From: Ridgeia piscesae
Lineage: Eukaryota; Annelida; Polychaeta; Sabellida; Siboglinidae
Reading direction: 5' to 3'
DNA: 64,000 bases
NCBI GenBank assembly: GCA_025642075.2
Contig: JAODUO010000048.1
Span: forward strand, 89,501-153,500
The notes beneath the pieces were generated by a model. It did no database searches, was not told the DNA's origin, and saw only the letters and a program-made list of their open reading frames with translations. Every line of letters starts with the position of its first letter. Position 1 is the stretch's first letter. This document shows, one piece after another, positions 1 to 12,164 of the stretch. The position numbers and the translations under genes are program-made.

Positions 1-985
1 TTGTCGCACGTTATATATTACCTCATGGTGGACGTTGACGACTGTAATGTATACATTTCACTGATTTCACCACTGGTGAATTGAGTTATGTCCAAAACAG
101 TTGTTATTTATGTATTATTTATTATTCAACAAACCCCAGACAACAACTACTACAAGTGCAAACAGATGAAATGTCATCATGATATATACATCATCCATCA
201 CATAAGCGAGACAAAGTGACACTGGGCGGGTCTGGACTTTCCAGTAGCACATTACTTACACAATACTTATGCCAATATTTGGGATATCAGTTTTCACATG
301 ATTTCACTTTTGTGTTTTCAAATAACCTCAATAAACAGCTGGTTCATGTCTCCAAGATTCATTGACAGCAAAATATAAGCTTACTTTGGAGCAACTGAAA
401 TATGGAAAAATTTTATCCTTGTACATCAAATCTTGTAGCCACACTGCTGTTATATAACGCAGGTCAGATTTTGGCATAATAATTTGTTATCAGGTGTATC
501 TCTGAATTTTGCTCAATGTAGGAGTTCTCTGTTTTATATAGAGAGCCTCTTGTATTTTCTTTTTATGAAAATTCTGTTCTCTGCCAAAACCTAAGCTGCC
601 TCGTGTGTCATCAGTGCATGAACAAACTTCATGATGGGTATATACTTTGTATTATACTATAGAAACATCGCATGTTTCAACATTTGCTCCAACGTAAGTC
701 TAGTTCTTGCAGTCTGATGAATAAACAAGTTTGTCATCTCTGAAGATGTCACTTGTTACCCACAGAACATATGGGTAGCTATTATTATGTCTATTGTATG
801 ACTAACAAAACTATCCCATTTGCTTCTCTTAACTTACCAAGAGATTGTGTACTCGGTGGTTTGGTATAATAATTTTTATGATAAACATTGCATCACTAAA
901 ATGCCAGGTTAACGTAATGCTAGAACTGTCTGTAATACTCTCTACTCGGCACTGATGCTGATGTGTGTGAGTGTGTGTTAATAAA

Positions 986-986
<1 letters not shown>

Positions 987-1047
<61 letters not shown>
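987..1047. repeat. (AT)n microsatellite
   Basis: Uninterrupted AT dinucleotide run of about 60 bp, preceded by a short GT run. Confidence 0.97.
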
Positions 1048-1053
<6 letters not shown>

Positions 1054-2504
1054 GATATTTTAGCCCCTGGATATTTCCCTATATTACCACAGTGTCGCGT
1101 TAAAGGATTAAGCAGCAAGTTCAATAGCAAAACAAGTAAAATGCAGAGTGCATGCTTAAACATGATAAACATTCAACTTAGTATTAGTAGCATAAGATAA
1201 GCTCTGAAGTCATTAGTTTTATTCCAATCAACTTCCACCCACTCCAAAATCATTATCATAATCCTTTCATCCATGTTGACGTGACCTCACTGCTTAAATG
1301 CGTCCATATTGTTGTGAAATAATCAATTTTGTAACTGACATGGTTGACCGAATGTCACGGTTGGTTGACTACCAGAAATAAATGTTCATAACACTGAACC
1401 AATGCTGGATTCAATTGACAGGGTTTCTGAGAAAGCTTTAAAAGGAAGTTGAATTACAAAGTTTGTGGTTTTCTTTTTTGTGCTAAACATTACCCACATT
1501 AATTGCAAGTTTTATGCAATGATTACAACTGACTTCTAAATCCTCTAGAAATGGTTCAAAATGGATCTTAAGTGGAATAGGATCATTGTGCACAAACATA
1601 AAAACCTTTTTGTTTGACTCATTTATAATGATTTATAATATCTAGATATGTCTGTTCAAATCTGCGGTGCAAAGTTCTCATGTTACGGGCTTTACTGCCA
1701 AAAAACTGATTTCCTTTCACATAAAAAGGTATCAATTTACAGAGCTCAACACATAAAACTAAAACATTAATTAATAATTAACTAACTAAACTTAGTAATG
1801 ACCAGCATGGTGTTACTAATTAATGCCACACATGTTACAAATGCAACTAGACAATCTGGAACAAGTGGGTCCAGGGGTTTCAAAATAAATAAACCAGATG
1901 TGACCACATGGTCACTCATCCATGTAGATAGGGGACAAACAGTCATGCAATTACAACCCTCCCTCAAACTCCCTTTCTTTATCCCATCACACCTGTTGAC
2001 CAGGTGAGCCATTAATTATACATTTAGTCTGTAGCCAGCTTGTAATTGTTGCTTTCAATGGTGGACCTCACAGAAAGTGTGGGTGACTCAACTGTAGCCT
2101 TCAACAGCAATAACCCAGATGGTTATTAAACTGACATTAATTATCCAGACTCCACCAAAATGGCCTTGATTGCCTTGATTGTTATTGAACTGATGTCAAT
2201 TACACAGACGCTGCCATGCTGCCCTTGTCCATCACTGAACTGACCCTAAATGCTACAGCACCCACATTGCAAGGTAATTGGAACTTCAGCTCAGAGAAAG
2301 AGTATTCAACTGTGGTACTACAGGAAGTGGTCAAAGCTGCAGGACAAATGTTGGTGTGACTGGACTTTAGGAAGTGGTCAGAACAAACGTTGGTTTGACC
2401 AGCATGCTTGACCACAGCCGTGTTGTGCCCACATATTTCTTTCATCCACAGAAACGTACAAAGGACTGTTCGCAAAGTATTTGCAGTGCAAAGAAATTGA
2501 AGAA

Positions 2505-2640
2505 TGAAGACAATTTAACAAGATTTAACAAGATTGCCACCTAGAGAGTCAACTCTAGATGGCAGGTGGACCTTTTGGCTTATCGAGAGTCCAACCTATA
2601 AGTTTACCCCGCCCTTCTTAGGTATATATCAATTTTATAT
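2505..2640 (+). repeat. Dispersed repeat, copy 1 of an inverted pair
   Basis: The segment matches, as reverse complement, the stretch at about 11795-11905. The shared core includes GGTGGCAATCTTG and ACCTGCCATCTAGAG read on the copy 2 strand. No coding capacity is seen. It is probably a piece of a non-autonomous transposon. Confidence 0.75.
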
Positions 2641-2869
2641 TTAAATACATTACCACTACTAGCACCTACACCATCAGCTGATAATCTGTTCCATTCATTT
2701 ACTGTTCTTTGAGATATCTAGTCTACGCTGCTTCTTTGCTAACTCCATGTCCTCTATTCCTCTTTTCCTTAACCGATTTTTTTTTTTAAATACTTCTACC
2801 TGATCTTCTTTCAATCTCCTGGTGTCTAGTGTTGCCAAAAACTGACTTGTTGATTTCACATCGAAGTGT

Positions 2870-3145
2870 TACAAAGTAGTGTTTGATGTGACACTGACAC
2901 ACAACCAATGGTGCAGTGTCTTGACACAACACTGACACCGACAGTGCACATGTGTTATGTCTCAAAATCACACTGACAGTATAATAAATATATTACAGGT
3001 GTAATGTGTTCAAACCCATGACATATCATTACAGTTATGGTGTCTTTATAAATTACATCAGACTGACACAATACTTATGGTGTAGTGTCTGGACTGTTCA
3101 CTCAATACTACAGATGCAATGTTCTGACATCACACTGACATAAAG
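2870..3145. repeat. Imperfect tandem repeat rich in CACTGACA
   Basis: Blocks with GTGTAGTGTCT-like and CACACTGACA-like motifs recur several times with much divergence. The period is irregular, so it looks like an old, decayed array. Confidence 0.5.
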
Positions 3146-4822
3146 CTTCCAAGAGTGGAATGCTATCTGAACAAGAGGATGTGCAGTCATCCTGAAGCAC
3201 TTGTTCTATAGGCAAACTTATAATGCACCTATTACCAACATGAAGACACTTTGCATCATATAACATATACATATACTGGGTATTTACGCATGAAACACAA
3301 TACGATAAATGTCAACAAAGCATCCTTTGACATATAAGCAGTTTCAAACTTTTTTCACAGACTCGACTACCCTGATATCACGATTGGCCATCTTGTTTGC
3401 CAGACTGTGTAGTGTAGTGTGCACCAGCAGACACACAAGAGAAGCATTCTCCTCCTGCGCAGTGACACTTTTTCTCCCTTTCAGCAGGTCGTTATTGACA
3501 TCCTGTGACTGTGGTTAGGCAGGCTTTGTGCCAGGGCCAACCTATTACGCCTGAGACTTCTCTTAAGCTGCACTCATGAAAGGTGCAATGCCCAATTGTG
3601 AGAGCACTTGTGATTGCTAGCATTTGATTACTCTTGGTAAATTAACCCACGACTTGGCAGGAATGCAAAGGCACACGTACACTGGAGTTCTAAATATAAC
3701 TAGATGGAACACATTTTGCGAGGTTTGCCACGTCTCAGCTAGTGCACGTCAGTTGGAGGTTAAAAGAAAAAGTGTCCGTCCTCAAACTGACATCACTGAT
3801 ATACTTGACTGTGGTTTGTCATCACAGGAAATGTCTTCACAAGGAAATAGCAAAGATCTCGCAATCTACCAGAGGCTAGTCCAATTTGTTTGACATTGTC
3901 ACAGAAGGAATTATGAGAGTGAGGAGATCATGCTTAACTTGTCCTATATTACTCAGTACTCACGCATGATTTGTGGATAACAGGACCAGAGGAAGTTATG
4001 CACAACTGACACCAAAGGAGATGCACCATCAATAATATTTGCTAGATGATGACACAAGAAATAGGAAGTAATTAATTATGATACGCCTATTTCTGAAGCT
4101 GGACAACCGACCAGACTGATGCATTTCGTGGCCAGATGAGACAATCTGATCCAGTATCATCATGAGTTTTAGAGCATTCTACTTTCATGTGTAGATGGAA
4201 AATAAATGATTAATTTTAAAACATTAAAGTTCAGCTTCTGACGCAGTATGACGACACTTGAAAAGGAGTATTGTTAATGGGCAATGCAGCTTAATTAAAC
4301 ATATTATATTGCCATGTCATGACAGAATGATCTGAATGCATCGTCTACAAGTACTAAGGAGGAACCCTCTAATATTTAAAAATAAAATAAAATACATAAT
4401 TCACATTGCATGTGCACCCAACAAATATGATGATCATAGTTGAGTTCACGTAGATGTTCGTCGGGGTGAATATTTGACTTCCTTAACCAATGTTATATAC
4501 CATATGTAAATACATGTACCCCAGGTAATCAATGTTGTGAAGAGCAAGTTCTTGCAATCTGCATTTCAGGATTAACAGCACCATAAAATAGCCTTGCATA
4601 GCATAAGTTAAGTTTTACTTGTGTTGTACACAACAATAATGTTAGTGTGAACTGTGAATTATTTTAACTGAATGGAGAGTGGAGACATCTCAAGAGTTAC
4701 TGTTATGGTATCAATAGTTTTAGTTGGCAAACTATCTACATTTCCCATCATGCAGTGAGGGTGGTTATGATCACAAAAGCAAGCAGAAGACAACTACGTG
4801 CAGACAAGAAATCGGTTCTTAC

Positions 4823-4930
4823 CAGAAGACTTGCCCATTTTATTGATGTGGTCAGATGATTTATGTCGCCGAAACTTGTTCTTCAGCTTTGAGCCGAAAG
4901 ACTGCGATTTAGGGCCCAGAGATGACACAG
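4823..4930 (-). CDS. CABIT-protein gene, candidate coding exon 3
   Basis: Read on the minus strand, an acceptor ending ATTCCAG precedes a 108-nt open exon that ends at a strong GTAAGA donor. Its phase (two bases first, one base left over) fits exon 2 exactly. The peptide is basic and polar, with SKLKNKFRRHKSS in the middle, and looks like a linker downstream of the CABIT modules. No domain is recognised. The gene must continue to lower coordinates. Confidence 0.6.
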
Positions 4931-6064
4931 CTGGAATCATACAATCTTTGTTATTAATGAGTCATAACCATCACCATTGTTGCATTTTTTACTATACACT
5001 TTTATGTCAAGAGATAAGTGATAACTAGAAACTTCAAGTTTGATACTGCTTAGCCTCAGGCAATGTGGACTTTGCAGACAATTTATCTGATCATATCAAT
5101 GAGTCATGGAGGACACATCAAATAGTCTTTGTCTGCTGGGTTTCATGTAACTGTTGAGGTCAGTGGGTTCAATTTAATCGGAGATATTGAACTAAATTGT
5201 TAGGAATATCTATCATTGATATGAATAAAACATGGCTGCCAAGAGTAGGTCATTATTCAACCAGCCACGCAATACAACCATCAGAATGTTTGATTACAAA
5301 ACGTGTAACATGTCTATTTACTGATTCACCAGTACTCAGGTAGTAGTCATATATTCCCACAAATATAGTGTATACATAATTATAATAGTGGCAACATAAT
5401 GTTGGCAAATCACAAAAATACATAAAGTTCACAGAAGGTCCAGGTGTACAAATAGTACGATGGAAAGTATAATTATGTCTGAATACAGAGTTATAGAATT
5501 TAGACACCTATAGGTAGATGGATTTAATGATGAACAACTAAAAGTAATGGCTAATAATTACGTATCAATGATTAGATATATGGGAACACCCATATACATG
5601 GCTCCCATATATCAACATCAGAGTGACTTCAACCGTGAGCCCAGCCCATTAACTGCTGCACATACAGTCTCGAGTTACACAAAATAAAGCATCAATCAAC
5701 ACCCACATTGAGAAACGTATTGTTACTTAGAAAAAATTTGCCAGCAACGAGGAATTTGTACGGCCATCAGAGTATTTACGTAAAGGATAAATTCCAGTCC
5801 TTTTTGAATGGGGTTTTATAATTTAATGTTTACAGGTTCAGGTGCATAGCATATTTGCAGGTGGGTTTGCATGAATACAAACTATGCATACACACTGACA
5901 CACACAAACATACACTTAGATCTAAATAAACATTCATGAAAAAGTTAATACTGATTCCTGCCTTCACTAGAGTAGGTCTTTCCACAGTTAAACTGTATAC
6001 AAAAACAAAAATACATAAAGTTACGTGACTTATGTCGGAAAGATGTAGCATATCCCATACTTAC

Positions 6065-6189
6065 AGCAAGCGTGTAAGGGTCTTCCTTTGCTGTCAACAG
6101 CAGTTCCTTGGTATCCATACATAGCACTTGCTGCAGATGGTGGGCCTCTTGCTTGCACTTCTATACTACTGGGGCTGGCTGGACCACTG
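6065..6189 (-). CDS. CABIT-protein gene, candidate coding exon 2
   Basis: A 125-nt minus-strand open stretch begins after a TGCAG acceptor and ends at a consensus GTAAGT donor. It supplies the one base needed to complete the split glycine codon at the end of exon 1. It encodes a Ser/Pro/Gly/Ala-rich linker (about 41 residues), with SGPASPSSIEV near its start. The acceptor has a weak pyrimidine tract, so the exact start could be 3 nt later. Confidence 0.55.
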
Positions 6190-7161
6190 CTGCATAATGT
6201 ATTACAATGTTTGTGTCAGACATTGATAAACATATACATTATACAATGTTTATATTAATGTAATGCACACTCCAAAGTAATGTAAAAATAATGTTGTGCA
6301 TATTGAAAGATGAATGACACAACTAATCAACTGCCAGACAGTCTGCTGCGATCATCACAGATGTAATGCTTAGTTACACACTATTAGTATATTACTGCAA
6401 TTAACATCACACATATATAAAACTTATTGTAAATATGCTTTAAAATGCACCTTTATTTAACATGAATGAGACTGATAAACAACTTGGCTAGCATTGTAAT
6501 TTTGTAATATGTGTGAATACTGTGAGATCTGTCAATTGTCAAAAGACGTCAATATGTAAACACAAACGTTAAAAAATCAATATCAATATCTTGATGGCAT
6601 CTTCCAATTTGTTTATAGTAAGGTATACTACAAAAACTATCAGCAGCTAATTACTTCATGCTTTACTCTTAGTCAACTGTGCATCTATACCAAATTTAAA
6701 TCTGCATCGGTAGATACTTCACATGGTATTTAATTAAAGTCTCTACCAATGTACACTGTAGTCTATGGCTATTGATTTGTGTTGACTGGAAAGACAGATT
6801 ACTTTGCAAGTTGAAACAGGTCAAACCACTATAGTACTGCCATCTATTATTAGAACCATAGAAACTCTGTCATATTTTCTGATGACATCTTACTAGCACC
6901 TAGCAAGTTCCCACACTCAATTGGCAGTGTCTTTGTGTTTTTACAATATCAACCACAAAGTCATATTCATACAGTGCATAATATGAGATCCATAATCTCG
7001 AACACGTTTGTCGATGAATCTTTGTATTAGTCATGTACCTGAAATGAACTGGAACAAAATAACAAGGAATCTCTCACTAACATTGACACAAACATAGTAT
7101 TGTCTATAAACAACAACACAATTATAAATCACACTGGAGACATAGTACAGAAAGAACCTAC

Positions 7162-8939
7162 CCATTAGTAGCCTTTGTCTTTGCCTTTGTTGACACTGGT
7201 GTTGGCAGTGTGGACATCTGAGGACTACACCCAGTCGGAGACTGCGGTGGTTTGTGTGTCTTCAGCACATTGAACACATCCAGAGGAAGAACCTCCACAC
7301 AACGATCCAGAGTTGACAGTCGCGGATTCTGCCTCGTTAGAAGAGGACTGGCACTCTTCTCCAGTTGTTCGATGAACTTCACATAAATCAGTGTCCTCAG
7401 AGGAATGTGAAAGGCTGGTGCATCTGGCACCTGGACACTCACATAGACTGCTGGCTCAACAATGAAATCACACAGAGTAATCACTCTATCCGACGGGAGA
7501 TCATCCTCCTCAGACTTGTGATCCGGACTCCGGGTGGTCAGTTCCACATCAAGTTGCTGATCCGCGACAAATGTCACCAGCTCCTTGATGTGGTATTCTG
7601 TCGCTTTCGTCTCCTCCATCACCTCCTCGAATCTGGCAAGTGAGTTCATTGGCAACTTCACCTCCTTCGACCGCAGTGTCCCTGTCATGATGCATTTTTC
7701 ACACTTCAGGTATTTCACTTCTTTGTTGCTTTTGTTCAGTGTGTCCGAGCGTTTCACTTTTAATATGTCACCAACCGCCAGCGGGAAATCCTTCTCCCCT
7801 GGATCCACGTACAGGACTATGATCTTATAACCGGGGTGTGCCCGCTCCAGCGCATACACGCCGTTGAACTGTTGCGCCTTGATCCGGAATTTTCCCTGGT
7901 ACGTAAGAGGTATTGCGTACACAGCATCGTCGCTTTGTGCGAGCACCTTCGATTGTCGTGTCCAGCCATGTATGACAAGCTCCACTCCCGGCTTAACAAA
8001 ATGGTGCTGCAAAATCGCCGTTTCCTCGTCCCAGTCCGTGACGCGTGCGACAACCGGAAACAGATTTCGATTGTTCGTCGCGAAGTTATTGAGCGACAGT
8101 CCGCGATCAAAGGACGCCTCCACCGTGCTGACCGTCATCTCTAGATTATGTGGCACGCCGATGATCACACTCGGGTCGTCGGCCGGAGTCGTCTCGACGA
8201 ACGCGTCTGGCTCCTCGACAAACAACTCGCCTGTGAAGTTGGCGGGCACGCCTGGGATGCGACACGGCGACCTTTGGCTTTGACACGGTTCATCGCAAAC
8301 CTGTACGCGCCGTCGCCGCGGCGTCATGCACACGAGATCCGCCAATAAGTACTCGCTATTGTCGTGCACCGCCGTGAAATTGCCGACGACGTTCATGCGC
8401 AGCAGTAGCAGGCGCGTTCGACCGACGGGTCGACATTCCAGAAACTTATCCCCGTGCCTACAAAGGATCCGTATGAGTTTAAGCCGGTCGCCGCAGGCTA
8501 CCGTCGGTGGCGCGTCGGGCTCGTCTCCGTCGTTACCGATGGACGCGTTCGCCTGCGCGTAGACGGGAAACGCGCGAACCAAGTCCTCGACGGTCGGGAA
8601 AATGTGATCGATGGACGCATCATCGCTGGCCGGGTCGTAAGGCAACAGGCGAAATTTCCCCTTGAAATCGATCGGTAATGTTACTTTCACCCAGTGATCC
8701 GACTGGGCCCCGCCCCACGTATCGCGAAAGCTCAGCGGCACATTCGGATTTACCTTACGGTGGAAATTCAGCACAACACCCTTCGGTATGCCGAAGGTTT
8801 CGTGGGCCTCGATATTTGGCTCGTATCCGTCGACGATCCGGCCGGTTTGCGGCGGTGGGAAGCACTCGAGAAAATCCTTCAAAGGTAGATCCCAGTGCTC
8901 AGTCATCTCGGCGGTGTCATGCTCGGATTCCACTCTCAT
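7162..8939 (-). CDS. CABIT-domain adaptor protein (THEMIS/GAREM family), large first coding exon
   Basis: Family members (THEMIS, GAREM, Drosophila Serrano) are cytoplasmic adaptors that act in receptor signalling, binding GRB2/SHP-type partners. About 593 residues are encoded in one exon. Two CABIT modules can be seen, each with two copies of the LP...G.F core: residues 88-100 (LPIDFKGKFRLLP) and about 228-244 in module 1, residues 343-355 (IPLTYQGKFRIKA) and about 429-440 in module 2. The stretch at residues 112-126 resembles the GAREM segment after its first core. Two modules match THEMIS architecture better than single-module GAREM. The start is the ATG at 8937-8939, with an in-frame TGA 9 nt upstream; a second ATG at residue 12 is an alternative. 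The exon ends at 7162 with a GTAGGT donor in phase 2, and genomic readthrough would meet a stop at once. Base composition is CpG-rich, unlike the flanks. Confidence 0.85.
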
Positions 8940-8942
8940 ATT

Positions 8943-9300
8943 GAATCAGTCAGATTTGGTGCGGGACATATTCCGCATGATCGATTGGTCGGGGCTGCCG
9001 GACGACAACGAGGCAGGCCGACACGCGCGGCTAGTCACGCTGACACGCGCCGCTGCACACGCGTCACTCCTGAGGGGTCGGGTGTTTATCGTGCGGCCAG
9101 CTGCAGCTGCCGCTGTCGAAGCCGAATGTAGAAGTAACGTGCGGGTCCTCTCTCTTTCTCCTCGTCGGCGCAGGTTCTTGGAATAATGTTATGCGAAATG
9201 GCACGCCGGCGCTCTATAAGCATTGGTTCCGCTTGAATTGGCAGCAGAAGTGGGAGGGGCGTTCTGACGCCGGGCGCTCTCATCAAGTGTCCAATCCAGT
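8943..9300 (-). promoter_or_regulatory. CpG-rich 5' UTR and probable promoter of the CABIT gene
   Basis: This stretch is markedly richer in CpG than the surroundings and lies directly upstream of the start codon. On the minus strand a CCAAT pentamer followed by a TTATAGAG element sits at about 9210-9230, which would place transcription start near 9190. The start site itself is an inference. Confidence 0.45.
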
Positions 9301-10779
9301 CATCGTTTTATTTGCAGTTGAACGGATACACGTGGATGATTGAGTGGTATTTACCTGGTATCCACGGACGATGCCGTGGAAATGATGTAAACATGCGTAG
9401 TAGACGCGCGGCTGGTGACAATAATTTAGTGCCCGTTGAGGAGTCATGTCTAAATTAAAACTGTTCGTTATAGTTCCTGGATATCTAGAGGAACATGCAC
9501 ATATTTTGATCCCCAACATAGACTTCTTGCTTGTTCATTGTGTGTGCGTGCGTATGTGTGTGTTTTACGATTAATACATGTTATAATAATTACGTTATGT
9601 AAACCATTAAAAAATTAATATGGCAGCAGTATAGTTAATTCCCGATTAAAAAGGTGTTAAAGTAAACGGATAGACTGAACACAATGAATATTGTTTTTAA
9701 TCTGGTTAATGAACATGTGTGTAGTATCTTACAGCTGTAGTTACACTCCTGTAAGCTGTGTGTGCCTCATCAAACGTTAAATCTCATCAGGCGTTGCGTC
9801 GGAGGCACTTTAAAAGGCTGTATCGATAAGCTTGTATTTCACTTGTCCTCCCACCTACAGAATATGCCTGCTTCATATGGAACCTATACGTCGAGATGTC
9901 GTATGCATCGAGCGGTAAATAAAAAACCTTCCCAGCGCCATGCAACCGTCTAGTTGTCGAGAACAATTACCGTCACTGAGAAGGCGTGTCCTCTGTAAAC
10001 AGGACTCTCCCCCGACAACAGAAGACGGATCTCTAACCTCCTCTTGAGGCATAGAATCTATAATCAGCAGATTGTCATCAACACTAATCATTACGTAGCT
10101 TCAGTGCTCCCGGACAATGGATGACAGTAACCCAAACAAACACTTAATTATCCTCCCTTGCATTCCGGGGTACGTCATCCCTGTGGCGTAATAGGGGTGT
10201 GTATTGGACCATGGTTCCCTTTGACACGTTTTCGTCGTTTCCCACTAAACCCTGTTGCGCTACTATACGTGAATAGCATTCTGTTTACACATAAAACGAA
10301 TGGTCCTAAGGTTGCTCTCATGCCCCCATTCCGAAATCCTATATGTACGGCAATGCAGCGATTTCTTTCCTCGCGCTCTCCTCTCGTTGAAACTCTTGGG
10401 TGAGAAGGTGTTAGTATCTATTGTCAAAACCAACAGGGAGCCATGATCCGTGCTTTTATTGAATTCGCACTCATATTCTACATGTAGGATAACTGGGACG
10501 TGCGTTACTTTGGCACCGCTATCACGTATAATCACTCGTTTGCATAAATAATACATTGTGGTGTGTAAACTCTGCCAATTATCGAAGTTAATGTCTATTA
10601 TATTGTGGTTGATGTGTTGCGCACATCAGACACAAAATGGTACACAACTGACGCTGAATGACTGGGTTAGAAATTGAGGGGGGCTGCGTTTAATAATCTC
10701 CTGCCTATGGTGGAAAATGACACTGGAATCACGTGGCTTGAACATCAAAGAGAGAGAGAGAGGGGGGGAGTGAGAGGGG
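9301..10779. other. Intergenic, no gene recognised
   Basis: Short open frames occur on both strands, but none shows a known motif, splice context or strong composition. Nothing else is supported. Confidence 0.5.
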
Positions 10780-10782
10780 TCA

Positions 10783-11588
10783 AGGTCCGTTATAGCTACT
10801 TCCCGTTACAGCTAAAAAAAATCCCCCGTTATAGCTACTCGTTAAGTTTGTGCCAAACTAGTCCCGTTATAGATCCATATTTAATTCTACAATTCAGGAG
10901 GGGACAGCAAGAGGGAGCATTAACTATTTTAGATTACTGTGATATTTCTACATGAAATGTATTAATGAAGGACACATTTTAAAAGTCATCAGAACAATAT
11001 AAAAATGTTACTGTCAGTTATTTGAAATGGAAAATATAAGATAAAACACGTGCAAAACAGGACGACTACGTTAATTGTACAGAGTACAGAATTGCATTGA
11101 TCAAAAAGTAATGCAAGTCATCAATTTTTCTTGTTATGTGGTGGTGTTACGGTAGCATCATGTTTAGCAACCATGAACTGGAAGATGTTTGGATGGTGTT
11201 TCCCCACCACTTTCGTTAACTTGGAATTCCATCCCTCAACATGGTTGTTTGTCCATTTGTCGGTTTCTGTGTAGATATTCCACATGTCCATGGAGGTCTT
11301 TGAATCATCACCAAGCCACGTCTTCACAAAGTACTTGTTAAAATGTTCACTTGTAGAGATTCCTCAGTGGGACACACATCAAAACGTCCAACCCTCATGG
11401 ACATCAGCTGGATGGAGACGAAATAGTTAATGCTCCCTTATCTTGTTACAGTTGTGAAATGGGGAAATGAAAAGTAGCTATAACGGGACTAAAGCAACTG
11501 CATGTTAACCTTAATCATTAGTAACTATAATGGGAATAAAAAAATAGCTATAACATGGAGTAGCTATAATGGGAAGTAGGTATAGACA
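10783..11588 (-). mobile_element. Decayed MULE-type DNA transposon with repeated-motif terminal inverted repeats
   Basis: The two ends, about 10783-10885 and 11470-11588, are inverted copies of each other. Each contains several copies of CCCGTTATAGCTA-like motifs separated by spacers in the same order. Between them, on the minus strand, lies a MULE transposase fragment. At roughly 800 bp the element is far too short to be autonomous. No convincing target-site duplication was found by eye. Confidence 0.7.
11121..11327 (-). pseudogene. MULE transposase C-terminal fragment
   Basis: A 68-residue open frame carries the signature of the C-terminal part of animal MULE-family transposases: a TWLG start, then WNIYTETDKWTNNHVEGWN, then VGKHHPNIFQF. 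The catalytic DDE region is absent and no longer frame is present upstream. It sits inside the inverted repeats described for this element, so it is a relic and not a host gene. Confidence 0.75.
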
Positions 11589-11794
11589 CCGGATTAGGGA
11601 GGGGCTAGAGGGATAGAGGGACAGGGGGGGCGATCGGTGTAGCATGTACTAGTTCCTCAGAAAATCAGACAGTGGGTAACTGTGTTGACCCGTTCCATCT
11701 TGCATAGGTGTGTTAATAACCAGCCTCTCTTCTTGAGCAGCTTTTCCACATTTTGGCAAGTTATTTTACTCTCACATCATGTTTACAAACGAAG

Positions 11795-11910
11795 ATATGT
11801 ATAATAGGTTGGACTGTCGATAAGCTAACTAGCCCACCTGCCATCTAGAGTTGAATATCTAGGTGGCAATCTTGTTAAATCTCTTATTAAATAATGATAT
11901 GCTGTTTTTT
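11795..11910 (-). repeat. Dispersed repeat, copy 2 of an inverted pair
   Basis: Reverse complement of the stretch at about 2505-2640. It lies immediately upstream of the AT-cored hairpin. Confidence 0.75.
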
Positions 11911-11943
11911 AAATATAGACCTACTAAAATGGAAATAAAAATG

Positions 11944-11987
11944 CAATTAACTTTTACGCATACAACAAACACATTTAAGACAGATCT

Positions 11988-12045
<58 letters not shown>

Positions 12046-12090
12046 TAGATCTGTCTTAAATGTGTTTGTTGTATGCGTAAAAGTTAATTG
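11944..12090. repeat. Long hairpin: perfect arms of about 46 nt around an (AT)n core
   Basis: The arm at 11944-11989 is repeated exactly as its reverse complement at 12045-12090, separated by about 55 bp of AT dinucleotides. Such a structure can extrude as a cruciform. A second (AT)n run follows at 12097-12161. Confidence 0.95.

Positions 12091-12096
<6 letters not shown>

Positions 12097-12161
<65 letters not shown>
12097..12161. repeat. (AT)n microsatellite
   Basis: Uninterrupted AT dinucleotides just outside the right arm of the hairpin. Confidence 0.95.

Positions 12162-12164
<3 letters not shown>

Larger units (their letters stand above)
1..4822. other. AT-rich non-coding stretch, probably downstream introns of the CABIT gene
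   Basis: No exon could be placed here with confidence. The minus-strand CABIT gene should continue through this stretch because its third exon ends at 4823 with an open splice phase. A minus-strand open frame at about 3380-3520 lies between possible splice signals, but its phase does not join exon 3 directly, so it is not called. The stretch also holds an AT microsatellite, an imperfect tandem repeat and one arm of a dispersed inverted repeat, listed separately. Confidence 0.4.

Noticed and set aside
3380..3560. Minus-strand open frame (DVNNDLLKGRKSV...) as a further CABIT-gene exon
   Set aside because: The splice phase does not join exon 3 and the donor is weak. It could still be an exon if another lies between.
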